DNA of 64,000 bases from Euglena gracilis (lineage: Eukaryota > Euglenida > Euglenophyceae > Euglenales), in assembly GCA_039621445.1 (NCBI GenBank), contig CP154954.1:77014073-77078072 (forward strand). Direction: 5' to 3'. Each line of letters begins with the position of its first letter. Within the stretch, counting starts at the first letter, position 1. The notes under the pieces were generated by a model. The model was not told where the DNA came from and made no database searches. It saw only the letters and a program-made list of their open reading frames with translations. Below are positions 47,461-60,300 of the stretch, one piece after another. The position numbers were made by a program, and so were the translations under genes.

Positions 47461-48470
47461 AGTAGATACCTTGGAAGATATGCTGATAAGAAATCCTCAG
47501 TTATTACCCCAGTCCATTCCTTATGGCCCAATTTCATTTCATCAGCGCCGCATATACAGTTCTGCAGTGGAGTATCTTCGTGACTTTGAGGTGGTGGCCA
47601 GGATGGTTCTCTCCGCCGAGGTTGTTGGATTTGTACCCTGTTTATCAAGAAGTGTAAATAGAGATGGAATATGTTCCTTCTGGTTTACGCTGAGGAACAT
47701 CCTGGGTGCATTCCCCCTCCCCAGGGATGTATGGGAAGCTCTTCGGTATTGAGGTGGTGGGGTCCCAACCCCCCCACCCCTGGGGGTAAGGTGGCGGGGG
47801 GGGGGGGGTTCCAGACCACCCCCCATTGGCAGGTTCCAAAAATGGTGAAATTCTTTCTGCCGGCATTCGCTGCGCACCGGGAAATACCAAAAAATTGCCT
47901 CAATTTTCCCCACAATTTCAAGCATTTTGCACTTTTTTTTTATGTTTGGTCATTCCCAAATGACAACAAGTGTTCAAAAAATCTAAAAATAAGGTTCATT
48001 TTCAAAGAAATAAGGCATTTTTCAGTAATTTAACCTGGCATCAAGCCTTTTGACCGCCCACAGAACCGAAAATTTTCCCTGCCTAGGGGGCCTCCCTCCC
48101 TCCCTTCTCATATATATACCTGCCCCCCTTTTTTGTGCAGAGTGCCAGAGAAAAAAGGCTGAATTACAAAATGTAACCCAAGATTTCCACCAGTTGAAGT
48201 CTAAAAAAATTTGCCTCCACATACAGCCCTTCAGATGGGATTGAAATGAAAGTTGCTTCATAAAATCGGAGGCTTTTAGTCTCAGTCACATTGCTGAAGT
48301 TTGTGTTTTTCTCTGCATTTTGGTCCCCACCCTCAAGAGACCCACACGTGCTCATTCAGGGCCTTGTGGGAGGTTGTTCGGATTGGGCTTGGTCGGTTCT
48401 TTCTTTCTCCCCGGCTGCCTCCGCCGACCCTGTACGCTGGCATCCAAGGACCCGCCCTCCATTTCCGAAG

Positions 48471-51400
48471 GTCCCAGAGGGGGTACCTGGTGTCCATGTA
48501 ACACCCGCCGATGTCTGTGGCCAGAACGGAGAGGTGGAGACTGTGCAGTCCCTTCAGCCGCCCGCAATCCCTGACCAACCTGACCCCACCCAAGGCTGGT
48601 GAGAAATTCTGTCATGCGGGCGGTCCATTCATCCGGAAGTGCCTCCACATAATTGCACATAATTAATGAATAATTTGCAATTAAATATTATTAATTAATT
48701 AATTATTAATTAATTAATAATTAATTAATAATTTGCACATAATTTGGATAAGTTCTTCTGCGCATGTACACTGCAGGAACACATTTTGACGTTGCGTGGG
48801 CCCCACATTTTGGGGGGGCATTGACCAGCGTTTGTGCAGTGCTGAGCTCTTTACATGCCTGATGGGGTCATGTCAAAGTAGATGTTTGAGGCTGGCTGCC
48901 AGGGCAGCTGCCAGGGCGGCCCTTCGACCCGACCTGGCGGCCCGGCCCAGCCCAGTTCAATTTGGCAAACTGGGGGAAGCAGCCCAGCCCGGCCCGGCCC
49001 GGCCGATGGCCGCCAGAAGCCCGGCCCGGCCTGGACCAGCCGGCGGCCTGTCGGCCCGGCCCAGCCCGGCGGCTTGGCCTGGCTGGTGGCTTGGCGGCTT
49101 GGCAGCGCGGCCTGGCCTGGCCCAGACCGACTGGCAGCCTGGCGGCGACGGCCCCGGCCCAGCCCAGCAGCCAGGCAGGTGACCCGGCTCCGCCTGACCG
49201 GCAGCCCGGCAGCCCGGCCTGTCCCAGCCAGCAGCCCGGCCTGGCCTGGCGATTTTTTTTCGGTTTTTTTTTTCAAAGTATCTCGACAATGAAACAAAAT
49301 CAAAGGAAATGTCCGGAGAGCAAAAATGCAGCCTTTGAATGCCCATCCAACCATGCTTTATTTTTTCCCCAACTCTTCGTTTAGCCCGAGTTACAGCCAT
49401 TTTTCGGCCAGTTTGGGCCCATTGCTGGGGCCATCTGGAGAAAAGAGCACGGAAGGCTTCCGACTCTGCCGTTTTCAGTCATATCTAGGTCAAAAAAAAG
49501 TCGGAAACAATCGAAAAAAAATTACCCAAAACCATGTTTTGTTGCATCAGAAAAAAATGAACCGAAAGAATTGTTTTCGAGCCAACAATGAGCGTTTTTC
49601 GTTCTTGGCCCGAATCCCATGTATTTTGGGTCATTTACGGGTCAAAAAACCTCAAAAAAAATAAGAAAAATTGCCCCAAACCAAGTTTTTTGGCCTCCCT
49701 GACCCGGAAAATCTGTTTTCGAGCTGAAAATTGGCGTTTTCCCCGGCCCCCGTTTTGGGCCATGCATTTTGGCCAGGCCGGGCCAGGCTGCCGGGCCGGG
49801 CTGGTCTGCTGGGCTGCCGGGCCACCAACGGGGCAGGTCGAAGGGAAGGCCAGGTCGGGCCGCCCGCTGTAGCATGGCACCATCAAACACGTAAAGAGCT
49901 CAGCACAACATAAAACCTGGTTATAATTGGTGGGTTATGCCTGGATGGACGCATCCACACACACGTGCGCGCGTTTGTGTGTGTATTGGATGATAAACAC
50001 AAACATTTATCGATGCATTCATGAACAGTGGCCGACTCTTGCCATAATCAATTCCCTCCGGGCATCAGCCCTGCCCTGTTCCTTTTCTCTCCTCTATGCC
50101 CACATCATTGTGGCCATGGCTATCCCTCTCTGTGAAAGACAACACAGTTGAAGGCCGGGCTGATGGTATTGCATTATTTTGCATGTCTCAACCTCATCTG
50201 TGAACAATTCGAGCAAAATGTCGCACTCTGTGTTTTCATATGTTTATTTTACCTGCTGCTCCTCTTTTCTTCCTGGGCAAACTTGGCCAACATAGCAAGG
50301 CAAGGCATGCAATGCTGTTTTTTTTTCCTGTGCTAAGTTTATGTCCATTTTACAGTTTTAATCATGATCTACGTTGCATCCTTCATTACATCTGGCAAAA
50401 TCTGCATAGGTAAGATGCATTTGTATGTGAAACAGATATTCTATTCCACCCCAATTTGCAAAGTCAAAGCCAGGAGTTGCGCTTTCAGTCGGTGAGGCTT
50501 GAAAGATTGTGTTCTTGGCTTGCTTTGACCAAATCTGTTGGCCCACACATGTATTTCACGGCACACGTACGTTTGGACGATGGTATATCGGCCCAGCCCT
50601 CCTTGCCGAAATCTCATCTTCAGTCCTTCCAGCGATTCAACTCTGCAATGGAAACCAACTCTTTTCCTCCACTTATAAATAGTTTTGTTTGTTACGTTTC
50701 ACACATCAACCGACACAAAACGCACATGAGAGTGTGTGTGTGTGTGGCGCGCGCGCGCGCGTGTGTGCGTGCGTGGCAGGGATCAGGCACCAGGGCCAAC
50801 CAGGGCCGACCAGGGCCGACCAGGGCCGACCAGGGCCGACCAGGGCCGACTATGGTTTTCAGGACCCCCATAGGTGGGGGTTCCGACCAGGGCCGACCAG
50901 GGCCGACCAGGGCCGACCAGGGCCGACCAGGGCCGACTTGCATGTGGTTGGCCGACCGAAGGGGAATGGATGAAGGAATTCGGCAGCTTTGCCTCTGGAA
51001 CAAGCATCTCTGATGATGCTGGGCGTTCCAGGGCGATGCTGGGTGATGCTGGGTGATGCTGGATTTTTGGAGACCAGAGGTGGGGTTCCGATGCTGGGCG
51101 ATGCTGGGTGATGCTGGCTTTTTTTTGTATTTTGAAGAACTGAACCTATTTTTGGATAATTTTCTCACAAATCTCCAGTTTTACACCCATTTTGGCCATT
51201 ATGGATCAGTTTTTGCTAATTTGGGGGCTATTTGTCACTGATTGGGCAAATATTGGGCCAATTTGGGTCAATCTGAGCATTTTTTAGGGCACTTTGGCCA
51301 TTTTTGCACCCTTTTGGTAATTTTGGGTCATTTTTCACAATCTTTTGTGGATTTTGTTTTTGGGTAATTTTTGGTTATTTCAAGCCATTTTAGGTCATTT

Positions 51401-54400
51401 TGGTTGCTTTTGGGGAGCCAATGGAGGCTTTATGGGGCACTTCCTTTTGATCTTAGCGAGACAATTCAGAAAATCATTGCATCCCTTCACATTTTTTCTG
51501 TGACGGATACCCCCACCTATGGCCGACTATTTGCCGACCAGGGCCGACCAGGGCCGACCAGGGCCGACCAGGGCCGACCAGAGCACCAAATTGGGAAGTG
51601 ACCATAGGTGCCTGGCAGGGATCACCCTAATGCCCCCCCCGGGGGGGGGGGCATTGGGATTCTAAGGGCAGGGGCAGTAGTCCCCACTTTTGGCAGTCGG
51701 GGTTACTTCCCAAGGGTCCGAAAAGACTGTAATAGAGCAAACACAACAAAGAAATACAAGATCGCTAATTTTCAGTCTGTTTCTGTCAATGTAAACAAGA
51801 TTGTCCAACAAGGAGGTGGTCCCACTTCTTGCAGCAGTGGGGGGATTTGTGCAGGGTTTAGGGTTAAAGTTGGGTTTATGTCCCAATTTTGGTCCGAATC
51901 CCTAATCTGCTCCAAACCCCGAACCCATTTAACCCATCTGAACCCTACACCCCTTACATATTGTCCACATTTCCCAAACTCGAGGGTCACTTTTTGAAGG
52001 AAGAGAAAAATGTCTTGAAGGACAGGTCCAGCAGGAGGCTCTCGATGGCGTGGCATTTGTTATTGGTGTCATATTATAATGCAAAGCGAAGCACAAAAGG
52101 CCATCAAAGACACAGACCACTGGCATAGTCCATGGTGTATATCACCGATGAGTGGTAAGGAAACAGTCGTTGTTACACACATGACATTTGCAAACGACGC
52201 ATTTCTGAGCAGTTTGCTCACCATATTCACAGTGCTAGATGTTTCTGGTGGTAATGCGAAAAAGGATTGACACAAAGTGATAATTCCATGCTGTTGTTTT
52301 TTCCAAAGCGTTTACGTCATTTCTGATTTCTCCTTTCTTGTGGAATGGCCCATGATGGACTCAAGAATATCCTTTTTCTGAAGTCCAAATGTTCGCAAAG
52401 TTGGTCCTCACAACTGCTCGACCGGCATTCAGCCCACCAATCAACTCCCCCATTCGACTCTTTTTCCAGGCTTTCGCATCCTGTCGACATCCACAGCACA
52501 GGAAACAAGCACGTGCCAGCCAATCCCAATCAAAGAACTGGAAGGTTGCATGTGCCACTATCTCTGCTTATCTCTGCCACCACTATTTTATAAGCTGAAA
52601 ACCCCCAAAGCATCTCCCATGTTTCCTCCTTTGTTTTTTTGGGGTTGGGGAGGGGATGGCAGCTTTTGGTACTGCGGGCAGGCCAGAATCCTGCCTCCGG
52701 CAAGAAACGCCCCCGCTCCAGACCCACCCCACCCATTCCCCAACCCCAGGGCTGAACTGGAACCTCAGAAACCCTATTAGTGGGCGGGTGAATCAGCCTT
52801 CCCCCCCCTTTTTTTTAGATTTGGCTCCTTCGCATTTTTTTTTACTTTTGGCGGTGCAAAAAAATGGACCAAAACGGACCAAAACCGCAGCTCAAATGAC
52901 TGGATAATTTTGGGAAACGGCAACTGGCTGACCCCCCCCCCCTAGCTAGGTAGCTAGGGAATTGTTCTCGACTCGACCTGGCCCAACCCAGGGTGGAACT
53001 GGGTGCTTGCAAAGTATCTAAATTTTTCAGCCAGATTCATATTCAGCCAAGTAGTAGTCCATCTGGCCAGTCCATTTTTTCCAGATCCTCCCCCCAGTCA
53101 TGAAGCAACGCCCCAGATGGGTCTGCTTCCTCCAGGGGCCCCAATTTGAGGTCAGAGGCGAGGAATTCCAGCGCCTTTGACGGCGACTGAGTTTTACCTT
53201 GCAAACGTCATGGCTGATGGGGGGATTCTCGCCACCCCCCCCCCCAGGTCAGGATCGGGGAGGGGGGGGGGCTCAAATGCATTTTTTGTTGTTTTTTTTA
53301 TGTTTTTTTGGTTTTGACAAAATTTTCGTTTTGTGTGTGTGTGTGTTTTTGAGTGGTGTGCCCCTGCTGGGGGGCCAGTTTTGTTTCGGCCCGGTTCGGG
53401 CGGGGTTTCGGGTGGGTGGGTGGTTGGGCAGGTTTTTGAAAGAAGTGGGTGGGTGGGTTTAGGCCCGGGAAAGAGTGCCCCCCCTGGGGGGGTCACTAAG
53501 TGAATCTGTGGGGCCCACCCCCCGGGCTTCCCACCCCGCCCCACCCCCCCGCCCGCGCCGTGCCGCCACGCCACGCCACGGCCGAAGCCCTGCCCTCCCG
53601 GGCGTCCCCGCCCGCCCCGCCGCCCGCCGCCCCTGCCGCCTGCCCCCACCTCCTCCTGCTGGCGCCGGCCGCCCTGGGCCCACGTCAGGCCGCCCCCGCG
53701 CCGCAGGTCCCAGAGCCGGCCCATGTACATGGGTTTTTCTGAAGCCGAGGGGGACCCCACCAGGGGTTTTCACCCTTGGACACCCGGGGGGGGGGGGGTG
53801 GGTCTGGCCGAGCCCCCTGGGGGGGGGGTGTCCCCCCAGGTGGGGTATGGTTTTTTCGGCGCCGAAGTTTCAGGGAAAAGCGAGTGGATCCCCTGGGACG
53901 CCCCCGGGGGGGGGGGAGGGGGCAGGGGGTGGGACCCCCCCTGGGCTTAAGAAAAACCCCTGGACCCCACCCTTGGGGGGGGGTCCAGCCGGCCAGCACC
54001 TTTTTTCCAGCCAGTGGTCCCCAGCTGGGCTGCGGACCCCCCCCTGGGAGATCCGCTGAAATGAGGTTGGGGGCCAGCCCAGCACGAAAGTGGTTGAAAA
54101 AAAGTGGTCGAAAATGGCCCAAATGGCATTTTTGAGTGGGAGCTTTTTTTACCTGTTTTCGGGGAACCAGCTAGGTCCAGCCTACAGCCTCCAGCCTCCA
54201 ACCGGCAGGACCCCCCCCCCCGAACCCCACCCCAGGGTATTGAAGTGACCCCCTTCCGCCCACCCACCCACCCGAAACCCACCCAAAATCGGCCAAAAAC
54301 CCTTGAAAAAATTTCCAGTCGAGCCAGGCACAATTCACCCCACCCCCTCAGGGGTGGGTTCTAGCCCCAATCCACCCACCCACTCTCAAAACCCCGGTCT

Positions 54401-55707
54401 CCAGGGGGACCACACAGTTGTGAAGTGAATCTACGGCTGGGAAGGGTTTTCTTAAAGACCACTAGCACCAAGCAGGCTGGGAAAAGTTGCTGGTTGGACC
54501 CCACCCCCAGGGTGTGTGGGCAGGGTATTAAATGGGGGGGGATCAGGGCAGAACGGGAATCGGCCGAACAGCCAGGGTGGTGGGTGGGGGGGGGGTCGAC
54601 CTCCCCCCCACCCCCTGCATGGTTGGTGGGGGGGGTCAACCACCCCACCACCTCTTCCCGTATTTCTGGGAGCACCAATTTTTGGACCCGATAAACTTTT
54701 CTGGCACCTTTGGCGCCGGGTGTTTTTTTTTTTGACCCGTTTTGGGACCCATATAGGGGGTCCCCCCAAAAACCCCCCAAACCCCCATTTTTTCACACCT
54801 TCCATAATCAACTTTTTCTCAAAATGTTGATTTTGAGAGGTTTTTGAAGCAAAAAAAAATGCCATTGAAAGTCCAAAAAAATTCAATGAGAAAAAATGTC
54901 AGTAAAATTTGATTGTGCCAAAAATTTTTGTCCACTTTTTTGACCTTCGTTTTTTTCACCCCCCTCCTAAAAACTACCAATTTTTAACCCTGAAATTTTT
55001 TGAGATTTTTTTGTGAAAAAAATTGTGGTTTTCCATCAAAAAATCATGTGTTTTGGGTTCATTTTCAAAAAAATTTCAAATTTTTTTCTGGCCAATATCT
55101 CCGTTTTCAATGCTGTGGTGGGTGGGGTGGGGTCGACCCACCCCCCCCACCTCCCAGGTAGAGGTGGGGGGGTCGACAACCCCCCCCCAACAGACCTTCC
55201 CGCTCTGCCCTGGGGGGGATGGTCCCGGATCGCCTCTGGGTAAAATAAAATAAAAAACGGCACAAAGCGCCATAATTTTTTGAGGGGCTTCAAAAAGCGT
55301 CCAAGGTTGTGTTTTCAGGGAATTTTTTCGCCAAATTGGCAAAAGCAGATGATAAAAACCTAAGTATGCCTGTGCGAAGTGCGGGGAGGAAAGAATTTTG
55401 GTTCTATGGGGATCTCCTGCCCCAGACTCCCCCCCCCCTGGCCTTGAGGCTGAGGGGGGGGGGGGCCTGAACGCCTCCATCCTGGGAGGGGTTGGCTTCC
55501 CCTGTACAAAACGTGGGTGACCCACCCAGTATGGGGTTTGTGCATGGGTGGGTTGAATAAAGTTGAGTCAAAAAAGTTGGACCCTGGGAAAACGTCCCCC
55601 GGGGGGTCGCTAAGCGAATCCATGGCCCCGACCCCCAGGCGGTGGGAGCAGCGACGGCAGACGAGCCGGACGAGCCCCTGCCTGCAAAGCGGCAGCGACT
55701 CGCATGA
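48471..55707 (+). CDS. Unrecognised gene, fragments only (candidate exons)
   Basis: Three pieces that may belong to one gene. (a) 48471-48598 lies between a plausible acceptor (TTTCCGAAG) and a good donor (GCTG/GTGAGA), and reads VPEGVPGVHVTPADVCGQ... ending QPDPTQG. (b) A very GC-rich block at about 53560-53724 reads Ala/Pro-rich protein (PAALGPRQAAPAPQVPEPAH) and ends at a possible donor GTACAT in phase 0. (c) A clean terminal exon at 55639-55707 after CCCCCAG, also phase 0, reads AVGAATADEPDEPLPAKRQR and then two residues and TGA; its basic end could be a nuclear localisation signal. Piece c is the best supported. Joining a to b is guesswork, and open frames also exist on the minus strand over a and b. 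No family was recognised. A TIR element (about 48823-49922) and several others lie inside the span, which fits an intron. Confidence 0.33.
48660..48735. repeat. (TTAATTAA)n AT palindrome array
   Basis: Repeated TTAATTAATTA with ATTTGCA(C)ATAATT at both edges. It could fold as a cruciform. Confidence 0.9.
48823..49922. mobile_element. About 1.1-kb TIR element, GTGCTGAGCTCTTTAC ends
   Basis: The core TIRs GTGCTGAGCTCTTTACATG (48839) and CACGTAAAGAGCTCAGCAC (ending 49906) extend outward to ACCAGCGTTT and AAAACCTGGTTATAA. The left third is a (GGCCCGGCCCAGC)-like tandem. The rest holds diverged copies of a unit that also occurs, inverted, at 38.9-39.9 kb. Shared landmarks are GGACATTTCCTTTGATTTTG, CCCGGAAAATCTGTTTTCGAG and a long A/T tract. 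Open frames here are low-complexity and not convincing genes. Confidence 0.6.
50793..50938. repeat. (CAGGGCCGAC)n decamer array, split by a core
   Basis: Ten or so copies of CAGGGCCGAC in two blocks (50793-50850 and 50885-50938), separated by a core reading TCAGGACCCCCATAGGTGGG and then GGTTCCGAC. Confidence 0.95.
51019..51115. repeat. (GATGCTGGGT)n decamer array, split by a similar core
   Basis: GATGCTGGG(C/T) copies on both sides of GGAGACCAGAGGTGGGGTTC, which resembles the core in the previous array. Confidence 0.9.
51529..51582. repeat. (CAGGGCCGAC)n decamer array, second site
   Basis: Four to five copies after ACCCCCACCTATGGCCGAC, the inverted form of the core at about 50868. Confidence 0.9.
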
Positions 55708-55919
55708 CGGCCACCGCGTGCTTCACGAGTGCGGTGCCCCCCGCGTGTGCCCCCCCCCCCGTCTTGGCGTGTGGGGTTGGGTGGGAAATCCCGCCAAACA
55801 CCTCCTTGGGTCTAGATAGGAATCCCCCCTGCTTAACTTCCCCCCCAAAAAAATTGCCTGGCTTTTGAATTTCCACCCCTTCCCACCACTAACTCATTTG
55901 CTCAGCACCCTGTATACTA

Positions 55920-56214
55920 TTTCACGACAGTGGCAAATTTTGATGTGACTTTCAAGGAGATTTGTTTTGCAATTCATTCCATAAACACCATCCCAGATGA
56001 CTCAGGTTTGGAGGTCGTTGCATTTGGTAGTGGCCAAGTAAATGACAGGGCCGGGCACAAACAAATAAAAACCCATGAACTCCTCAATGATGATGTCTTG
56101 CAGCCTTATGCCAAGTACGTTGGGAGAATGATCCTGTCAGATTCCAAGGCTGAAGCCTGTGTTGTTTTTATCCATTTCCACAATAGAATTTTCGCAAAGT
56201 TTCATAACAGATGA
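55920..56214 (+). other. About 95-codon open stretch upstream of the TTLL exons
   Basis: After CACGACAG it reads ANFDVTFKEICFAIHSINTI and continues with mixed, non-repetitive composition (for example IKTHELLNDDVLQPYAKYVG) to a stop at 56212-56214. It looks more protein-like than the surrounding intron, but no family was recognised and codon use is AT-richer than the real exons. It may be retroelement debris or an unidentified exon. Confidence 0.25.
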
Positions 56215-56678
56215 GACATTTTCCCCCAAATGCAGACCAAAGAGCTTCGAATATGGAGCCACGGAGGATGAATATGCAAAGCCGCCAAAGAAATTCATTT
56301 GTTTGTGTTGTTTGTGATATTCATGCATCTAACCCCCAGCATGACGCCAGAGGTTTATCATTTGGGGGCATTAAATACTACATACCTGGCGGAACAAAGC
56401 AATACCGGACGTATTTCAGGTATTATGTTTGTCATTGCAGCTATTTCTCCCACAGACCTCCTTCTCTCTTCTTCCCCGCACCATCACCCATGGCGCCGGG
56501 TTTAATCCCTTGCTGACCGCTCTTCAATGGCATGACCCTTGTTGCTCGGTGTGTGGTACAGCATGAACCTTCCTGCGGACCTCTGGCCCAAGCGACATCC
56601 CCCATATTCTAGCCAACCCACTCCCCCCTCGTATTACCATTGACCCGATTTTAAATTCTACCACTCCTACTGCTCTTA

Positions 56679-57071
56679 TTACTCCCCCCCCCCATGTCCA
56701 AACGACCGCCCTATGTCTAACGACCCCCCCCCCCTGGTTGGAGGACACCGTTTTGGAGGTTTTGCCATGTTTTCAGCCCGATGCTTCGTCCCGGGCTGAA
56801 AAAAAATGCCGCCAAATTGGGTCAAAATGTTTGGCAAAAGTTTGTCAAACAATGCCAAAATTTTCTGGCACAAGGTGCCGAAAGGTGGAAATTGGAAATT
56901 GGAATAGGGGTATTGGGTAGTCCCCCCCCAGTCCAAGGGCTTTTTGTTTCAGACCCCTTGTCCAACGACAACCCCCCCCCAGTCAGAGGACACCTTTTTG
57001 GTCAGAACCCAATGTCCAGTGACCGCCCCCCTTGCTGGAGGACAGACGTTACCAGCCATTAGACATTTACC
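56679..57071. mobile_element. Degenerate copy of the TCCAACGACC element family
   Basis: The left side has CATGTCCAAACGACC and TATGTCTAACGACC, with TTGGAGGACACCGTTTT. The right side has AGTCAGAGGACACCTTTTTGG and GTTACCAGCCATTAGACAT. A CCCGATGCTTCGTCCCGGG hairpin lies between. The inverted ends have decayed. Confidence 0.5.
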
Positions 57072-57391
57072 AAATCAACCAACCGGGGTGTGGCTGGTGG
57101 ACAGGGGGCATAAAGCAAAGTGAAATTCATGAGACTGCCAACGACCGGAGGGCGGGGGTTCGACATGTCGGGGGGGCTTGAACAGCCATCGACACCTTTT
57201 TTTCCCGGTGGACAATTTTCCCCCATTCACCCGATTGGACCCAGAGGCCGTTGGGGGACGCCCCGCTGCCCATTTGTTTGCGGTTTGCTTGGTCCATCAA
57301 GTGTGCCTTCAGTTGTGGGATTTGATTGGCCCCTCGCCTGGAAGTTTTGCCACCTGGCTGTGCCGCTCTCCTCAATTATTTCTCCCGGCAG

Positions 57392-60300
57392 AGTCCCGGA
57401 GAAGTGTCCGCCCGTTCTCCGCGATGTACTGCTAACCAAGGGCTGGGAAGAGTATGCCGAGGTGTGGTTTCGACTGCGCTCCCTGGTAACTTTCAAATAT
57501 TTATAATTTTCAATAATTTCACAGTTTGTAAACCTTACACTTTTCAGGCTTTTCAGCCAGGGGCGTTTATTTCTTCTCTCGCACATTCAGTCAAGTTGCT
57601 ACTCATTTTCTCTTCCTTGCATCCCACCACCACGCACCAACCCAATTTGTCCTGCGCCACCCCGCCCCACCCCTTGTGCAGGACGACCCCAACAGCGGGC
57701 CGTACTGGAACCTCTGGTGGAAGACCGTGCGGTTCACCGCGTCGCAGCTCGCGACGTGCCACTACCCGTACCAGCGCGTGAACCACTTCCCCAAGTCCTC
57801 CGACATGACCCGGAAGGACGCCCTGCTGCGCAACCTGCGTCGCATGAAGGCGCGTCCGCCCGTCCCATGGCTGAGTGCCCTCTTTTTCCCCACCGAATTC
57901 AGGCCCGGTGCTTTTTCAGCTGCCCAATGACTGTGACCACAGAGTTTGGGAGGGATTGAGAATGAACACTCAATATCAGGAGCGTCTGTGCCGCATATTG
58001 TCCCCGACTTTTTTTCACACTGCATAAACGTTTTGGTCCATGTTTCTATCATCAGCTTGTGCATGGGGGTTTTCTTAAGCCGGATGGAGGTGCAGCCAAC
58101 CAGCACTTTTTTCCCAGCCAGTAGTCAGTTATAGTTCCTAGCCAGTAAACCCCCCAAATAATAACCCCCCCCTTAGGACTTCGGCCGCCTGAATAATAAA
58201 AACCCCCTCCAACAGCTGTGAAGGCAAAAGAAAAGAAGAGGGAAAAAATCAGCAGAAATGTTGCAAAAAAAAGAATCGCAAAATGGATGAAATTGGTGCA
58301 GAAATGCCCAAAAAGCACCCATTTTTGACAAAAAAAAAGTCAAAAAAGTGCCCCAAAAATGACAATTGGAGCCTGTGAACGGGTTTTGGGGTCGACTTTT
58401 GACCTCGAAATTTTTGACCAAATAACCCCCCCAAATAATAAACGCCCCCCCTGGACCCCGACTTCGAGTGTCCAAATAATAAAACCGGGGGTTTATTATT
58501 TGCCCCGCTGAAATAAAGTTGGGGCCAGCCTGGCCAAGCTGGACTGGACCGAATAAATTTTCAGCGCAAAGTGCCGAAAATTTCGAAAAGAAAGGGCCCA
58601 AAACTGGTTATTTTTGATGGTTTTGGGGGGTTTCGCCTCAAAATTTTGTCTGAAACCTCCCAGTGTGCAAAAATGCGCTGAGTTTGTGACACTCCTAGGG
58701 GAAAAAGGACTTAGAAAAATTAGAATAGAAAAAAAACAATAAGTCCAAAATTAAACCAAAGTCACCAAAAAAACAGCTGAAATGAAGGCATTTCGGCCAA
58801 AAAAAATACACGAGCAAGGCGTCACTCTCTGTTCACCATAACCAACAATGTCAGCCATGGTGCACCTTACTTGTGACCAGGGGAGTAGGATTCGATGTGG
58901 GGTCTCTGAAACCCCTAGTGCCCTCATCATCATTGGATGAGTACGCACACGTCATCACCCAAGGGTTTTTTCTTGAGGCGGGTCCCTTGAGTGGAAAAAA
59001 AAGTGCGGAAATGGGTTCGTTGGTTATAGAAATGGGTTATATATTTAGTTGAACGTGGGCAAAATTCGGTGAGCATGTGGTTTGGTTGGTGTTGAAGAAC
59101 GGTGTTGAAGAACACCAAACCCAGCTCGATTTGGCCTTTTACTGGTTTTCGGGAACCGACTGGTCCGCCAGCCGCCCCCCCTCCCCTGGACCGCCATCCC
59201 CAGGGGGGTTCACCCAGCGCCTTTTTTCCAGTCAACACTTTTCTCTAGCTGCCCCCCTCCCTGATTGGAACCGAATTGAACAAGGTCCGTTGCCGGACAC
59301 CTCCAAAAGTCCAAAAATCCGAGTCATGTTTTGGATTTTTCTTTGGCCGACCTGTGCATCATTTTCTGGGTTCCCAAAATGCGAATTTTTTTCCTTCCAG
59401 GCTGAGAATCGATATTTAAATTGCTTTGCGTTGAGATTTCTGGCCTAGGCGTCCCGTAAAATCAGAATTTTCATCATTTTTGTGCTTATTTCCGAGGGTT
59501 TGGGAATCATGAAATTGGTTCACGCAATTTGTGCAGACAGCAATCTGAAATCTATTTGAAGATGCCACCAAAGGTCTTTTTAGAACAGGCTTCTGATTAA
59601 GGTTCACAGTAACCCCGGCGGGGGCTCGACTGCAGCTAGCCCAAATTCGGCTGGTGGAAATCCTAGTAAACTGCCCAGGGCCCGGGGGGGGGGGGGTCCG
59701 CTAGCAGGGGCAAGCAGGTGGATTTTCTTTCCAGTGACTAGCGCGAAACACCAAAAAGTTTTTTTCAGACTCCCAAAAACCTGCCAAAAATGCTCATTTT
59801 TGGCCATATGGCTTTTTTGAACAAAATCAGCCAAAAAAACCTACACTGTCAAAACCTCATTTCCACCTTGGCGCACAGCGCCGAAAGTTTTTTTTCCAGT
59901 CAAGGGGGGGTTGACCCCCCCCCTGGGAGGTCTAGCTGGTGGCTTTTTTGGTTTTTTTTCCGGTGTCTGGCAAAACAACTGGCCAGTGGACCTCCCGCCA
60001 AAGTCTTTAAGCAAAAGCCTGCTCCGGCACGTCACGAAAGCGGTATTGTTTATTCATTTGAAAATTTAAGTGCTTGTTGTGCAGCTTTCGTAAGGGTGCC
60101 AAGGTTCCATGCCCTTCATTGTTATAAAGGAAACTGCCAAAAAAATTTTCAGGGCCATTTTCTTATCACCAATTTTGACAGAATCAATTCATGCCCAATG
60201 ATGCTTAACTCCCCCCCCCCTAGTATTGGGATTTTACATAAAAAATAATTGTTTGAGCCGTTAGATGCCCCAAATTTGGTGTTTTTTTATTTGGGATTTT

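Noticed and set aside
48340-48660. Minus-strand gene (frame with LHLSVLATDIGGCYMDTRYP)
   Set aside because: It looks protein-like, but the + frame has matching acceptor and donor sites. No family supports the minus frame, so only the + exon is proposed.
48796-49400. Pro/Ala/Gly-rich open frames of 112-167 codons on both strands
   Set aside because: They lie on the GGCCCGGCC tandem inside a TIR element and show no conserved motif.
53194-54122. Gly/Arg/Pro-rich open frames up to 194 codons on both strands
   Set aside because: G/C runs and GC-rich tandem sequence remove stops in every frame. Only the short Ala/Pro stretch before 53724 was kept, as a weak exon.
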